From NCBI GenBank assembly GCA_045630765.1, contig JAZQTM010000032.1, positions 1-48,640 of the forward strand: a stretch of DNA of 48,640 bases, read 5' to 3'. The notes below the pieces were generated by a model. It searched no databases, had not been told where the DNA came from, and worked only from the letters and a program-made list of their open reading frames with translations. A program made the position numbers and the translations under genes. The stretch is from RGIG3009 sp045630765 (lineage in GTDB: Bacteria > Bacillota > Clostridia > Oscillospirales > Acutalibacteraceae). Positions 8,332 to 17,330 of the stretch are shown here, piece after piece (position 1 is the first letter of the stretch; each line of letters begins with the position of its first letter).

Positions 8332-8368
8332 GTTGTAACCTCCTTATAATGGAGTTTCCCGATAAACA

Positions 8369-8398
8369 AGTATATCAACAAACGGAATGGCTTGTCAA
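8369..8398 (-). promoter_or_regulatory. Sigma-A promoter for the COG2509 oxidoreductase
   Basis: On the minus strand TTGACA (8398-8393), an 18-base spacer and TATACT (8374-8369), 38 bases before the start codon. Divergent to the DUF951/prfA promoter. Confidence 0.8.
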
Positions 8399-8420
8399 CT
8401 GTAATTTTTACAAGTATCCC

Positions 8421-8450
8421 TTGCGTAATGTGTATGGTATATGGTATACT
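8421..8450 (+). promoter_or_regulatory. Extended -10 promoter for DUF951-prfA operon
   Basis: TTGCGT (8421-8426), an 18-base spacer and TATACT (8445-8450) preceded by TGG (extended -10). Lies 31 bases before the DUF951 start. Confidence 0.8.
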
Positions 8451-8480
8451 GACTCTGTATGAAAGGATGGTGACAGCGGA

Positions 8481-8663
8481 ATGGATATTCGTGTAGGAGA
8501 CGTGCTCACAATGAAAAAAACGCATCCTTGCGGTGGTGCTACATTTTCGGTTTTGCGGATCGGTATGGATTTTCGTTTGCGCTGTGAAACCTGTGGTCAC
8601 GAAATGATGATTCCCCGCCAAAAAGCCGAAAAAAACGTTCGTAAGATCGAGCGGGAGGAGTAG
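8481..8663 (+). CDS. DUF951 family protein
   Basis: A 60-aa protein matching DUF951 over its full length: a VGDVLTMKKTHPCGG block, a central V-L-R-x-G-x-D stretch, the C-x2-C pair (RCETCGHEMMI) and a basic tail (PRQKAEKNVRKI). With the HPCG Cys it has three Cys that could help bind zinc. The function of DUF951 is unknown; in Bacillota it is often encoded near translation or chromosome-maintenance genes. Here it leads the prfA operon, 43 bases before prfA. The start ATG 8481 has only a distant AAAGGATGG. Confidence 0.88.
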   Translation: MDIRVGDVLTMKKTHPCGGATFSVLRIGMDFRLRCETCGHEMMIPRQKAEKNVRKIEREE

Positions 8664-8706
8664 CGGCGCACAGTAACTCGACGACAGAGAGAAGGAGAGG
8701 GAAACT

Positions 8707-9777
8707 GTGTTAGACCGATTAAAAGACGTTGAAAAGCGATATGAGGAACTGATGGTGCGCTTATGCGATCCGTCGGTGGTGTCGCAAGCGGACTTGTACC
8801 GCGATTTGATGCGCGAGAGTAAACAACTCGAACCCATTGTGGAAGCCTATCGCGTGTACACGCGGGCGCGTGAAACCGAAAAAGAAGCCAAAGCGCTTTT
8901 GGAAACGACGGGCGTTGACCGCGAGTTGCGGGAATTGGCAGAAGAAGAATTACAGGAAAGCCGCCGCACGGCGGAGCGCCTGACAGAGGAATTGAAAATT
9001 TTATTGTTGCCGCGTGACCCGAACGATGACCGTAACGTGATTGTCGAGATCCGCGCGGGGGCAGGCGGCGAAGAATCGGCGTTGTTTGCCAACAGTTTGT
9101 ATCGGATGTATACGCTGTATGCTACCGCCAATGGGTATCAGACTGAAATGGTGGGGGCTAACGAAACCGAGCTCGGCGGATACAAAGAGATCAGCTTTAT
9201 GGTTACGGGGCACGGTGCGTACAGCCGCTTGAAATTTGAAAGCGGTGTTCACCGCGTTCAGCGCGTACCCGAAACCGAGGCGGGCGGTCGTATTCACACC
9301 TCCACTGTTACGGTAGCGGTGTTGCCCGAAGCGGAGGAAGTAGAACTTGAGATCAACCCCGCCGATTTGCAGATCGACACGTATCGTTCCAGCGGTGCGG
9401 GCGGTCAGCATATCAACAAGACCGAATCGGCAATTCGTATCACGCATATCCCGACAGGTACGGTCGTAGAATGTCAGGATGAGCGAAGTCAGTATAAAAA
9501 CAAAGACAAGGCAATGCGTGTATTGCGGGCGCGATTGTTTGAGCAAAAGCAGGCAGAGCAACAGTCAGCGATTGCGGCTGACCGCCGTTCGCAGGTGGGG
9601 ACGGGTGATCGCAGCGAACGCATCCGCACTTACAATTTTCCCCAAGGGCGTGTAACCGATCATCGTATCGGGCTGACGCTGTATAAATTGGACGCGGTAA
9701 TGGACGGCGCGTTAGATGAACTGATTGATGCGCTGATAACGGCTGACCGCGCAGAGAAGTTACAAGAAGGATTGTAA
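8707..9777 (+). CDS. prfA: Peptide chain release factor 1
   Basis: Reads UAA/UAG stop codons and triggers peptide release. The 356-aa protein has the GGQ catalytic motif (G232-G233-Q234 in SSGAGGQHINK) and the RF1-type tripeptide P188-E-T190 in the codon-recognition domain, which separates it from RF2 (SPF). The GTG start at 8707 follows GAGAAGGAGAGG. The Sua5 gene begins 3 bases after the stop. The methyltransferase prmC, which modifies the GGQ glutamine and often adjoins prfA, is not adjacent here. Confidence 0.97.
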   Translation: MLDRLKDVEKRYEELMVRLCDPSVVSQADLYRDLMRESKQLEPIVEAYRVYTRARETEKEAKALLETTGVDRELRELAEEELQESRRTAERLTEELKILLLPRDPNDDRNVIVEIRAGAGGEESALFANSLYRMYTLYATANGYQTEMVGANETELGGYKEISFMVTGHGAYSRLKFESGVHRVQRVPETEAGGRIHTSTVTVAVLPEAEEVELEINPADLQIDTYRSSGAGGQHINKTESAIRITHIPTGTVVECQDERSQYKNKDKAMRVLRARLFEQKQAEQQSAIAADRRSQVGTGDRSERIRTYNFPQGRVTDHRIGLTLYKLDAVMDGALDELIDALITADRAEKLQEGL

Positions 9778-9780
9778 ATT

Positions 9781-10797
9781 ATGCAAACTTTGCATTTATC
9801 AGATAGGGAGTCGGATTTGCAACTTGCCGCAGACTTACTGAAAAGCGGTGAGTTGGTTGCGATCCCCACCGAAACGGTATACGGACTCGCGGCGGATGCC
9901 CGAAACGGCGCGGCAGTAGCGAACATTTTTAAGGCTAAAGGTCGTCCGGTGGATAATCCGCTCATTGTGCACATCGCACACCGCGATCAATTGAACGAAT
10001 TGGTTGCCGCTGTTCCGCCGATGGCAGAAAAGCTTATCCGTGCGTTTTGGCCGGGACCGTTGACGATGATCTTTAAGAAATCTTCTTTGGTACCGCACGA
10101 GGTAAGCGCGGGGTTGGATACGGTGGCGGTCAGAATGCCGTCACACCCGATCGCTAAGCGGATTATTGAGCTTTCTTGCCCGTTGGCAGCCCCTTCTGCC
10201 AATCGTTCGGGCATCCCCAGTCCTACCGAAGCGGCGCGTGTTGCCGAAGATATGGATGGTCGTATTGCTGCGGTGGTCGATGGCGGCTCGTGCGAGGTCG
10301 GTGTGGAATCCACCGTTGTAGACGTTACAGGTAATTGCGTGAGGGTGCTCCGTCCGGGCGCCGTCACAGTGGAAATGCTCACACAAGAAGTGGGCGACGT
10401 CGAAGTGGATGCGGCGGTTACGCACGAATTACAAGCAGGGGCGACGGTATCGTCACCGGGAATGAAATATAAGCACTACGCGCCGAATGCACGCGTGGTG
10501 TTGGTGAAAGGAACGCCGACCGCTTATGCCGATTATGTGAACGCGCACGCGGGGAACGGCGTGATGGCGTTGTGCTTTGACGGCGAAGAAGCCGCGTTAA
10601 ACGTACCGTTTTTAACCTACGGTGCGCGTGAAGATCACGCCGCGCAGGCACATCGATTGTTTGAAGCGCTGCGTGTGTTGGACGATGGACACGCCACCAT
10701 CGCTTATACCGCGTGTCCGTCTGCCGACGGCATTGGGCTGGCGGTATATAACCGTTTGTTACGCGCGGCGGGATTTGAGGTGATCGAGCTTGACTAA
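9781..10797 (+). CDS. L-threonylcarbamoyladenylate synthase, Sua5 type
   Basis: Makes threonylcarbamoyl-AMP for t6A37 modification of ANN-decoding tRNAs. The YrdC domain spans about residues 10-205, with the signatures GELVAIPTETVYGLAADA, KGRPVDNPLIVHI and the SANRSGIPSPT block. A C-terminal Sua5 extension (about 230-338, from SPGMKYKHYAPNARV) makes this the long Sua5 form rather than short TsaC. The total of 338 aa fits. The last 8 bases overlap coaE. Confidence 0.94.
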   Translation: MQTLHLSDRESDLQLAADLLKSGELVAIPTETVYGLAADARNGAAVANIFKAKGRPVDNPLIVHIAHRDQLNELVAAVPPMAEKLIRAFWPGPLTMIFKKSSLVPHEVSAGLDTVAVRMPSHPIAKRIIELSCPLAAPSANRSGIPSPTEAARVAEDMDGRIAAVVDGGSCEVGVESTVVDVTGNCVRVLRPGAVTVEMLTQEVGDVEVDAAVTHELQAGATVSSPGMKYKHYAPNARVVLVKGTPTAYADYVNAHAGNGVMALCFDGEEAALNVPFLTYGAREDHAAQAHRLFEALRVLDDGHATIAYTACPSADGIGLAVYNRLLRAAGFEVIELD

Positions 10798-11404
10798 TCT
10801 TTTTATCGTGGGTTTGACAGGTTCTACCGGTGCGGGCAAAAGTGAGGTCGCGCGAATGATGGCGGAGCGACCACAGTGGACGGTGATCGATGCCGACGTA
10901 TTGTCCCGCCGCGTTGTCGAGAAGGGTCAACCGACTTTGAAGGCGCTGGCCGAACGATTTTCAACCGCTATTTTGAATGAGGACGGCACGCTTGACCGTA
11001 AACGTCTTGCGCAAAAAGCCTTTTCCTCGCCCGAAGAAACGGCGGCGCTGAACGCTATTGTACACCCCGCCGTACTAAAGGAAACGCACGACGAGTTGCG
11101 CCGTGCCGCCGAAAGTGGCAAGACAGTTGCCGTCATTGACGCACCTCTGTTATTGCAAGCAGGGCTGGACACCATCTGTCAGTATACGGTGGCGGTGGTT
11201 TCCACGCCGGAATTGCGCAAAGCGCGCATTATGGCACGTGACGGATTAACGGTGGAAGAAGCCGAACGTCGTATGGGCGCACAGCCGTCCGACGACTATT
11301 ATGAAACCCGTGTGACTGCGTTGCTGTACAATCTCGGTGATCATGAAAGTCTGTGTCAGGCAGCGCAAAACTTGTGTGAGAAGGTCGAGGTTTTGGCTGT
11401 ATGA
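10790..11404 (+). CDS. coaE: Dephospho-CoA kinase
   Basis: Final step of CoA synthesis. The P-loop GLTGSTGAGKSEVAR is at residues 8-22, followed by IDADVLSRRVV and the conserved VIDAPLLLQAGLD segment. The 204-aa length is normal. The start is a TTG at 10790 within the end of the Sua5 gene; the next candidates would cut the beta strand before the P-loop, so TTG is kept. The gene ends in an ATGA overlap with the transglycosylase. Confidence 0.94.
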   Translation: MTNLFIVGLTGSTGAGKSEVARMMAERPQWTVIDADVLSRRVVEKGQPTLKALAERFSTAILNEDGTLDRKRLAQKAFSSPEETAALNAIVHPAVLKETHDELRRAAESGKTVAVIDAPLLLQAGLDTICQYTVAVVSTPELRKARIMARDGLTVEEAERRMGAQPSDDYYETRVTALLYNLGDHESLCQAAQNLCEKVEVLAV

Positions 11405-11976
11405 AACGCAAGTGCGCAAGAATTGTTGTCATAATTTTAATTGTTGCATTGGTATTTGGCCTTGGCAGAGAGGTGCTGCACAACGCGTATGAGTCATATT
11501 TGAGAGCAGCATACCCGCTCAAATACGAGTCGATTGTGAATACGTATGCTCAAGAATACGACTTGCCGCCGTCGCTAATTTACGCGGTAATCTATACCGA
11601 AAGCCATTTCAACGAGGATGCGGTATCGAAAGCGGGAGCCAAGGGCTTGATGCAACTGATGGATTCCACTTACGAATGGATCCAAACCAAATTCCCGGGG
11701 GATCCCGAACCGCTTGATCGCATTTTCGATCCGGAGATCAACATCCGTTGCGGCGCAAAAGTGTTGGACGTAATGCACGACCTGTTCACACATTCCGATA
11801 CGGCGATTGCCGCGTATAATGCGGGAAACGGAACGGTTTCCAAGTGGCTCAAAGATCCGCAATATTCCACGGACGGCAAAACGCTCGTGAATATTCCGCT
11901 TAAGGAAACAGCAAACTATCTCAAACGTGTAAAAAACGTACAAGAGCGCTATCAAACGCTTTACGGCATTGAATAG
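11401..11976 (+). CDS. Lytic transglycosylase, SLT domain
   Basis: A 191-aa exported or membrane-anchored murein hydrolase. One N-terminal membrane segment (about residues 6-22, VVIILIVALVFGL) is followed by the SLT fold (about 45-175). The catalytic Glu is in YAVIYTESHF, followed by GAKGLMQLM and AAYNAGNGTV, the classic Slt70-like motifs. The small size and membrane anchor recall YjbJ/CwlQ-type enzymes. It is translationally coupled to coaE through an ATGA overlap and leads into the M18 peptidase gene. Confidence 0.93.
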   Translation: MKRKCARIVVIILIVALVFGLGREVLHNAYESYLRAAYPLKYESIVNTYAQEYDLPPSLIYAVIYTESHFNEDAVSKAGAKGLMQLMDSTYEWIQTKFPGDPEPLDRIFDPEINIRCGAKVLDVMHDLFTHSDTAIAAYNAGNGTVSKWLKDPQYSTDGKTLVNIPLKETANYLKRVKNVQERYQTLYGIE

Positions 11977-11988
11977 GAGGAACTGACT

Positions 11989-13401
11989 ATGGCAGAAAAA
12001 ACAGCGGCAGAGTTGCTGCGCGAAGAGTTGTGTTATCAACCGAAAAATACGTTTCGTGTACTCGGCGAGGACGAATTGAAACAAGCTGACGAGTATTGTG
12101 TCGCTTACAAGACGTTTTTGGATAATGCCAAAACCGAACGCGAAGCGGTCAGTGAGGCAGTCAAACTGGCCGAAGCGAACGGCTTTGTGCCGTTTGATCC
12201 CGCAAAACCGCTCAAAGCGGGGGATAAGGTGTACGTCGATAACCGCGGCAAGGCGCTGTTGCTTGCTGTGATCGGTACCCGCCCGCTGTCGGAAGGTGTA
12301 TCGATTGCGGCGGCGCACGTGGATTCCCCGCGTTTGGATTTAAAACCCAATCCGTTGTACGAGGATCACGCACTGGCGTATTTAGATACTCACTATTACG
12401 GCGGTATCAAAAAATACCAGTGGATGACCATTCCGCTCGCGCTGCACGGCGTGGTAGTGCGCAAGGACGGTTCGCGCGTGACGGTGTGTATCGGTGAATC
12501 GGCGGATGATCCGGTACTGTGCATCACCGATCTGTTGCCGCATCTCGGTGCAAACCAAATGAAAAAGACCGCTGCGGAATTTATCGGTGGTGAGGAAATG
12601 AATATCCTCATCGGCTCCCGTCCGCTTGCTGACGAAGAAGGCGCAGATGCGGTCAAATTAAACATTCTTAAACTTCTCAATGAAAAATACGGCATTACCG
12701 AAACGGATTTCCTCTCTGCCGAACTGGAAGCCGTTCCCGCCTACAAAGCGCGTGACGTCGGTCTTGACCGCAGTATGATCGGCTCCTACGGTCACGACGA
12801 CCGTGTGTGCGCCTATACTGCTCTCACCGCACTCTTTGCGCTGCAAAATCCGGCATATACCGCCGTTGCTGTTTTGGCGGATAAAGAGGAGATCGGCTCG
12901 GAGGGTAACACCGGTATGCAGTCCGCATATCTGCGGTATTTTATCGAGGATATCGCCGAGGCGCTCGGTACCAAGGCGCGGCACGTGTTCCGCAATTCGT
13001 TGTGCCTGTCCGCGGACGTCAACGTTGCGTATGATCCGCTGTATCCCGATACGGTTGAGTCGCGCAACTGCGCAGCGCTTAACCAAGGCGTGGTACTCAC
13101 CAAATATACCGGTGCCAGAGGAAAAAGCGATACCAGTGATGCCTCTGCTGAGCTGATGGGCTTTTTCCGCCGCATTATGGACAACGCCGACGTGGTGTGG
13201 CAGATCGGTGAATTAGGTAAGGTAGACCTCGGTGGCGGCGGAACGGTTGCCAAATATATCGCTGATTTAGACGTCAACACCGTAGACCTCGGTGTGCCGG
13301 TGCTGTCGATGCACGCGCCGTTCGAGGTGGTATCCAAGCAAGATGTGTATATGACCTACAAAGCGTTTTACGCATTACTCTCCCGCGACGAGAGATTATA
13401 A
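11989..13401 (+). CDS. M18 family aminopeptidase
   Basis: Zinc aminopeptidase of 470 aa, the usual length. The metal ligands can be seen as AAHVDSPRLDLKP (His and Asp), HDDRVCAYTAL (bridging Asp), DKEEIGSEGNTG (catalytic Glu and a ligand Glu), SADVNVAYDP, and the C-terminal His in SMHAPFEVV. The insert between the first and second motifs is the M18 dimer domain. Probably cytosolic, with no signal peptide. GGAGG precedes ATG 11989, and a terminator follows directly. Confidence 0.95.
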   Translation: MAEKTAAELLREELCYQPKNTFRVLGEDELKQADEYCVAYKTFLDNAKTEREAVSEAVKLAEANGFVPFDPAKPLKAGDKVYVDNRGKALLLAVIGTRPLSEGVSIAAAHVDSPRLDLKPNPLYEDHALAYLDTHYYGGIKKYQWMTIPLALHGVVVRKDGSRVTVCIGESADDPVLCITDLLPHLGANQMKKTAAEFIGGEEMNILIGSRPLADEEGADAVKLNILKLLNEKYGITETDFLSAELEAVPAYKARDVGLDRSMIGSYGHDDRVCAYTALTALFALQNPAYTAVAVLADKEEIGSEGNTGMQSAYLRYFIEDIAEALGTKARHVFRNSLCLSADVNVAYDPLYPDTVESRNCAALNQGVVLTKYTGARGKSDTSDASAELMGFFRRIMDNADVVWQIGELGKVDLGGGGTVAKYIADLDVNTVDLGVPVLSMHAPFEVVSKQDVYMTYKAFYALLSRDERL

Positions 13402-13414
13402 CCCAAACAAGCAT

Positions 13415-13448
13415 GCCCTCATAGGATGACCTATGAGGGCGTTTTTTT
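13415..13448 (+). terminator. Terminator after the prfA-M18 operon
   Basis: An 11-bp perfect stem GCCCTCATAGG/CCTATGAGGGC with an ATGA loop and a seven-T run. Confidence 0.93.
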
Positions 13449-13463
13449 GTTGGGGGTGTTCCG

Positions 13464-14135
13464 ATGAGACGACGAATGGGACGAACAAACGGTGTGCGTG
13501 GTCTCGCCTTGATTGCGATCGCGGTGTTATTGGCGGGTGCTTTTGTAGGGGTTGATAAGCGTCTGCGCCCGCTTGTTCAAAACTACGGCTATATGGCTGC
13601 TCGGCGCAGTGCGATGCTTTCCGTATATACGGGGGTGGAAGCCGTGCTTGCCGATGAAGAATTCGGTTATACCGACCTCGTTACGGTTGAGCGGGATGCG
13701 CAGGGGCGTGTTCTGTCTGCCGAGGCAAACGTGATGGCGATCAATCGTTTGAAAGCGGCTGCTTCCAATGCCGTAATGGCAGAACTTGCTGCCAAAGAAA
13801 TACAAACCACCAACATCCCGCTTGGCAGTTTGATCGGCGGCAGCTTCTTTGTGGGACGCGGTCCGTTTTTGTCGATAAAGATCCACACGAGTGGGGTGGT
13901 AATTTCAAATTTATCGAGTGAATTCGCAGATGCGGGTATTAACCAGACCAACCACCGCATTTCGCTGGATATGACGGTTATGATGACAGCGGCTCTGCCG
14001 ATGGAGCGGGTGAGCATCGAATTACAGACAAGTTTTTTGGTGTGTGAAACGGTGCTGGTCGGTGAGGTGCCGCAGACGGTTTTACAACTCGATTTGGGGG
14101 ATATCATGAGCAATATTTTCGGCTCAAGCAATTGA
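13464..14135 (+). CDS. yunB: Sporulation protein YunB
   Basis: A 223-aa protein with one N-terminal membrane helix (about residues 12-31) and a long extracytoplasmic domain. It has the YunB pattern: R-P-L-V near the membrane, a VNRLKAAAS-like helix, the IPLGSLIGGSFFVGRGPFLSIKI block and a C-terminal LDLGDIM. In Bacillus subtilis yunB is under sigma-E control and needed for efficient sporulation; its biochemical role is unknown. The start ATG 13464 follows GGGGGTG. The gene stands alone between a terminator and the ligA promoter, which overlaps its stop codon region. Confidence 0.88.
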   Translation: MRRRMGRTNGVRGLALIAIAVLLAGAFVGVDKRLRPLVQNYGYMAARRSAMLSVYTGVEAVLADEEFGYTDLVTVERDAQGRVLSAEANVMAINRLKAAASNAVMAELAAKEIQTTNIPLGSLIGGSFFVGRGPFLSIKIHTSGVVISNLSSEFADAGINQTNHRISLDMTVMMTAALPMERVSIELQTSFLVCETVLVGEVPQTVLQLDLGDIMSNIFGSSN

Positions 14136-14160
14136 AATATGAATGCTCATATGGTATACT
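14132..14160 (+). promoter_or_regulatory. Sigma-A promoter for ligA
   Basis: TTGAAA (14132-14137), a 17-base spacer and TATACT (14155-14160) with an upstream TGG. It overlaps the yunB stop codon and sits 22 bases before the ligA start. Confidence 0.85.
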
Positions 14161-14182
14161 ATATACCAAAGGATGTGGCGGT

Positions 14183-16159
14183 ATGGAGTTTGAAAGCGCA
14201 CGCGCACGAATTGAAGAATTGCGCAAGACCATCGACTATCACAGCCGGCTGTATTACGACAACGATGCACCGGAAATTGAAGATGACGAATTTGATAAAC
14301 TGACGCAGGAATTGCGTCGGTTAGAAGAGGCGTACCCACAGCTCATCACGGCGGATTCGTATACCCAGCGCGTTCACGGCGAAATTTCCAGACTGTTTAC
14401 GCCCGTCGAGCACGAAGTGCCGCTGGGTAGCTTGCAGGACGTTTTTTCGCTTGATGAAGTGCGCGAGTTTGACAAACGCGTACGTGAGGAGATCGCTCAT
14501 CCGATGTACGTGGTGGAGCCGAAGATCGACGGCTTGTCCATTGCGTTGGAATACCGTGACGGTGTATTTTATCGCGGTGCTACTCGCGGTGATGGGCAGA
14601 CGGGCGAGGATGTATCTGCCAATTTGCGCACCATTGCTTCCATTCCTTCAAAACTAACGGATTCCCCGTCGCGCGTGATCGTGCGTGGTGAGGTATATAT
14701 GCCGCGTGAGCAGTTTGCCTATCTCACGGGTCTGCAGGAACAAAACGGCGAAAAGCCGTTCAAAAATCCGCGCAATGCCGCCGCGGGATCGCTCCGACAA
14801 AAAGATCCCACCGTCACCAAAACGCGTGGACTGGATTTATTTGTGTTCAACCTCCAACTCTTGGAAGGGGAGAGCGTGACCGCTCACGCCGCCTCTTTGG
14901 AATATATGAAAAGTTTGGGATTCCCGATGATCCCGTTTTATCGGCGCACCGATTCTATCGATGACGTTATCGAGGAGATTCGTCGCATCGGAGAGAGCCG
15001 TAACGGCTTGCCGTTTGACATTGACGGTGCGGTTATTAAAGTGGATGATTTTTCTGACCGTGAACGACTGGGTTCTACCAGTAAATACCCTCGCTGGGCG
15101 GTGGCTTATAAGTACCCGCCCGAGGAAAAGCAGACGGTGCTTCGTGACGTGGAGATCACGGTGGGGCGCACCGGTGTTTTGACACCGACGGGTGTTTTTG
15201 ATCCCGTCACCTTGGCAGGTACCACTGTCAGCCGCGCCACCTTACACAACGCGGATTTCATTCGCGAAAAAGGGCTCGGCATCGGCGATACCGTTATCTT
15301 GCGTAAGGCGGGTGACATCATTCCCGAGGTTGTGCGCGTCGAACGGCACGCGGGAGCGGGTGTTTTCGAGCTTCCCGCACAGTGTCCGTCCTGCGGAGAG
15401 ACGGTACAACGCGAGGAGGATGAAGCGGCACTGCGTTGCTCAAATCCCGATTGTCCCGCACAGCGCTTGCAACGCTTGATCCATTTTGCTTCGCGGGATG
15501 CCATGGATATTGAGGGGCTCGGTCCTGCCGTGCTGGAGCAATTGGTGGATGAGGGACTCATTTCCCGTATTGATGATCTGTATACGCTCGACCGTGAGGC
15601 CATCAGCGTGTTAGAGGGTAAGGGCGAACGCTCTGCCGACAACCTGATCGGAGCTATTGAAGCATCAAAGCAAGCCGATTTGTCTCGTTTGCTCTTCGCG
15701 CTCGGCATACGTCACATCGGGCAAAAAGCAGCAAAGCAGCTTGCGATGCGCTTTGGTACGATGCAAGACGTGATGGCGGCATCGTATGAGGATGTCGTCG
15801 CCATTGATGGCTTCGGCGCGATTATGGCAGAAAACGTCGTTCGGTTTTTCTCGTTAGAGCCGACACGTCGATTGATTGAGCGGCTTGAAGACTGCGGTGT
15901 GAATATGGCAAGCAACACAACACAGGTCGACCAGCGGTTTGCGGGGATGACGTTCGTTCTCACCGGTACGTTGCCGTCTATGACACGCGACCGGGCAAGC
16001 GCACTGATCGAGCAGTACGGCGGCAAAACGTCGGGGAGTGTGTCCAAAAAAACGTCGGTGGTATTAGCCGGCGAGGACGCAGGCAGCAAACTTACCAAGG
16101 CGCAAGCACTTGGCGTCCGTATCATCGATCAAGCGGAATTTGAGGCGCTTTTACAATGA
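14183..16159 (+). CDS. ligA: NAD-dependent DNA ligase
   Basis: Seals nicks using NAD+. The 658-aa protein has the Ia domain (DYHSRLYYDND, residues about 18-27), the adenylation lysine K114 in EPKIDG, and the OB fold. A four-Cys zinc finger follows (CPSC...CSNPDC), then helix-hairpin-helix repeats and a C-terminal BRCT domain (from about residue 585, FAGMTFVLTGTLPS). ATG 14183 with AAAGGATG upstream is the start. An in-frame TTG at 14132 would make the -35 box of the promoter part of the coding region and is rejected. Confidence 0.97.
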   Translation: MEFESARARIEELRKTIDYHSRLYYDNDAPEIEDDEFDKLTQELRRLEEAYPQLITADSYTQRVHGEISRLFTPVEHEVPLGSLQDVFSLDEVREFDKRVREEIAHPMYVVEPKIDGLSIALEYRDGVFYRGATRGDGQTGEDVSANLRTIASIPSKLTDSPSRVIVRGEVYMPREQFAYLTGLQEQNGEKPFKNPRNAAAGSLRQKDPTVTKTRGLDLFVFNLQLLEGESVTAHAASLEYMKSLGFPMIPFYRRTDSIDDVIEEIRRIGESRNGLPFDIDGAVIKVDDFSDRERLGSTSKYPRWAVAYKYPPEEKQTVLRDVEITVGRTGVLTPTGVFDPVTLAGTTVSRATLHNADFIREKGLGIGDTVILRKAGDIIPEVVRVERHAGAGVFELPAQCPSCGETVQREEDEAALRCSNPDCPAQRLQRLIHFASRDAMDIEGLGPAVLEQLVDEGLISRIDDLYTLDREAISVLEGKGERSADNLIGAIEASKQADLSRLLFALGIRHIGQKAAKQLAMRFGTMQDVMAASYEDVVAIDGFGAIMAENVVRFFSLEPTRRLIERLEDCGVNMASNTTQVDQRFAGMTFVLTGTLPSMTRDRASALIEQYGGKTSGSVSKKTSVVLAGEDAGSKLTKAQALGVRIIDQAEFEALLQ

Positions 16160-16163
16160 TTCT

Positions 16164-16210
16164 CGCGGTAGTAGAGAGGCTTTTTGTCGATTCTACTACC
16201 GCGTATTTGT
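16164..16210 (+). terminator. Terminator after ligA
   Basis: A 12-bp stem CGCGGTAGTAGA (16164-16175) with its complement (16192-16203), a 16-base loop and then a T-rich tail. Confidence 0.82.
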
Positions 16211-16304
16211 TTGTGGAAGATAAAAATCAAGGAATGGAGTGTTAAATGCACAAACCTGTGGTATGCTTTTTATGTTGAAATTTCAAGACATAAGGAGAAG
16301 CACT

Positions 16305-17195
16305 ATGAGCCACTCGTACATTTTAAGTTGTTGTTCCACAGCGGATCTGTCCAAAGAACATTTTGAGAGCCGCGATATTTCTTATATCTGTTTCCATTAC
16401 ACGATGGACGGCAAGGATTATCCGGATGATCTCGGTCAGACCATTGCGTTCAAAGATTTCTATCAAGCGATGCGTGATGGTGCGGATACCCAGACCTCTC
16501 AGGTCAATATTTCCGAGTATTTAACGTATTTCACTTCTTTGCTGGAAACGGGCAAAGACGTGTTGCACGTGTCGTTGTCCTCCGGTATTTCCGGCTCGGT
16601 CAACTCGGCACGCAATGCAGCGGCGATCGCGACAGAGCGTTTCCCTGATCGTAAGATCTATGTCGTGGATTCGCTGGCAGCCTCCTCCGGCTTTGGCTTG
16701 ATTATGGATAAACTTGCCGATCTGCGGGACGAAGGTATGGAGATCGACGACTTGCGTCAGTGGGTGGAAGATAACAAAACGCGTCAGCACCATTGGTTTT
16801 TCACTTCCGACCTTACTTTCTTTGTTAAGGGCGGTCGCGTGTCCAAGGCGGCGGGCTTCTTCGGTGGTTTGTTGGGCGTTTGCCCCTTGCTGAACGTTAA
16901 CCACCAAGGACAGCTTGTTCCCCGCAGCAAGATCCGCGGCAAACAGAATGTTATTCGTGAGATCGTAGAGCGTATGGCGCAGTTTGCTGACAATGGCGAA
17001 CAGTACGCCGACAAATGCTATATGTGTCATTCCGATTGCTACGATGATGCAAAAGCCGTCGCGGATTTGGTGGAAGCACGCTTCCCGAATCTCAAAGGCA
17101 AGGTGCTCATCAACGATATCGGTACTACCATCGGCAGTCATACCGGTCCCGGCACCGTCGCGCTGTTTTTCTGGGGCGAGGAACGCAAGGATTAA
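16305..17195 (+). CDS. DegV family fatty-acid-binding protein
   Basis: A 296-aa DegV-type protein. The family binds a single fatty acid and can present it to a FakA-type kinase. The visible pattern is the N-terminal SYILSCCSTADL strand, the IDVLHVSLSSGISGSVNSA block with the ligand-contacting Ser/Thr, VVDSLAASSGFG, the FFVKGGRVS segment and the C-terminal IGTTIGSHTGPGTVALFF. ATG 16305 has AAGGAG directly upstream; an earlier in-frame ATG-type start at 16239 lacks a ribosome site. No fakA-like gene is nearby. An extended -10 (TGGTATGCT, 16259-16267) may be its promoter. Confidence 0.92.
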   Translation: MSHSYILSCCSTADLSKEHFESRDISYICFHYTMDGKDYPDDLGQTIAFKDFYQAMRDGADTQTSQVNISEYLTYFTSLLETGKDVLHVSLSSGISGSVNSARNAAAIATERFPDRKIYVVDSLAASSGFGLIMDKLADLRDEGMEIDDLRQWVEDNKTRQHHWFFTSDLTFFVKGGRVSKAAGFFGGLLGVCPLLNVNHQGQLVPRSKIRGKQNVIREIVERMAQFADNGEQYADKCYMCHSDCYDDAKAVADLVEARFPNLKGKVLINDIGTTIGSHTGPGTVALFFWGEERKD

Positions 17196-17208
17196 ACAAA
17201 CTATCAGC

Positions 17209-17242
17209 AAGCGGCAAAGGCATATCGCCTTTGCCGCTTTTA
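17209..17242 (+). terminator. Terminator after degV
   Basis: A 13-bp stem AAGCGGCAAAGGC with its complement, a short ATATC loop and a T-rich tail. Confidence 0.88.
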
Positions 17243-17278
17243 TCTTTCGCGCAGTCTGTCGAAAAACCGTGAAAAGCG

Positions 17279-17307
17279 TTGCAAAAAGTGTTTTTATATG
17301 ATATGAT
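17279..17307 (+). promoter_or_regulatory. Sigma-A promoter of the O-acylation cassette
   Basis: TTGCAA (17279-17284), a 17-base spacer and TATGAT (17302-17307), 24 bases before the first gene of the SGNH-DUF4358-MBOAT-DHHW set. Confidence 0.82.
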
Positions 17308-17330
17308 AAACCATTAGAAAGGGTGTGCGA

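Noticed and set aside
14132..14182. N-terminal extension of ligA from a TTG
   Set aside because: That TTG is the -35 box of a good promoter; ATG 14183 matches the family N terminus.
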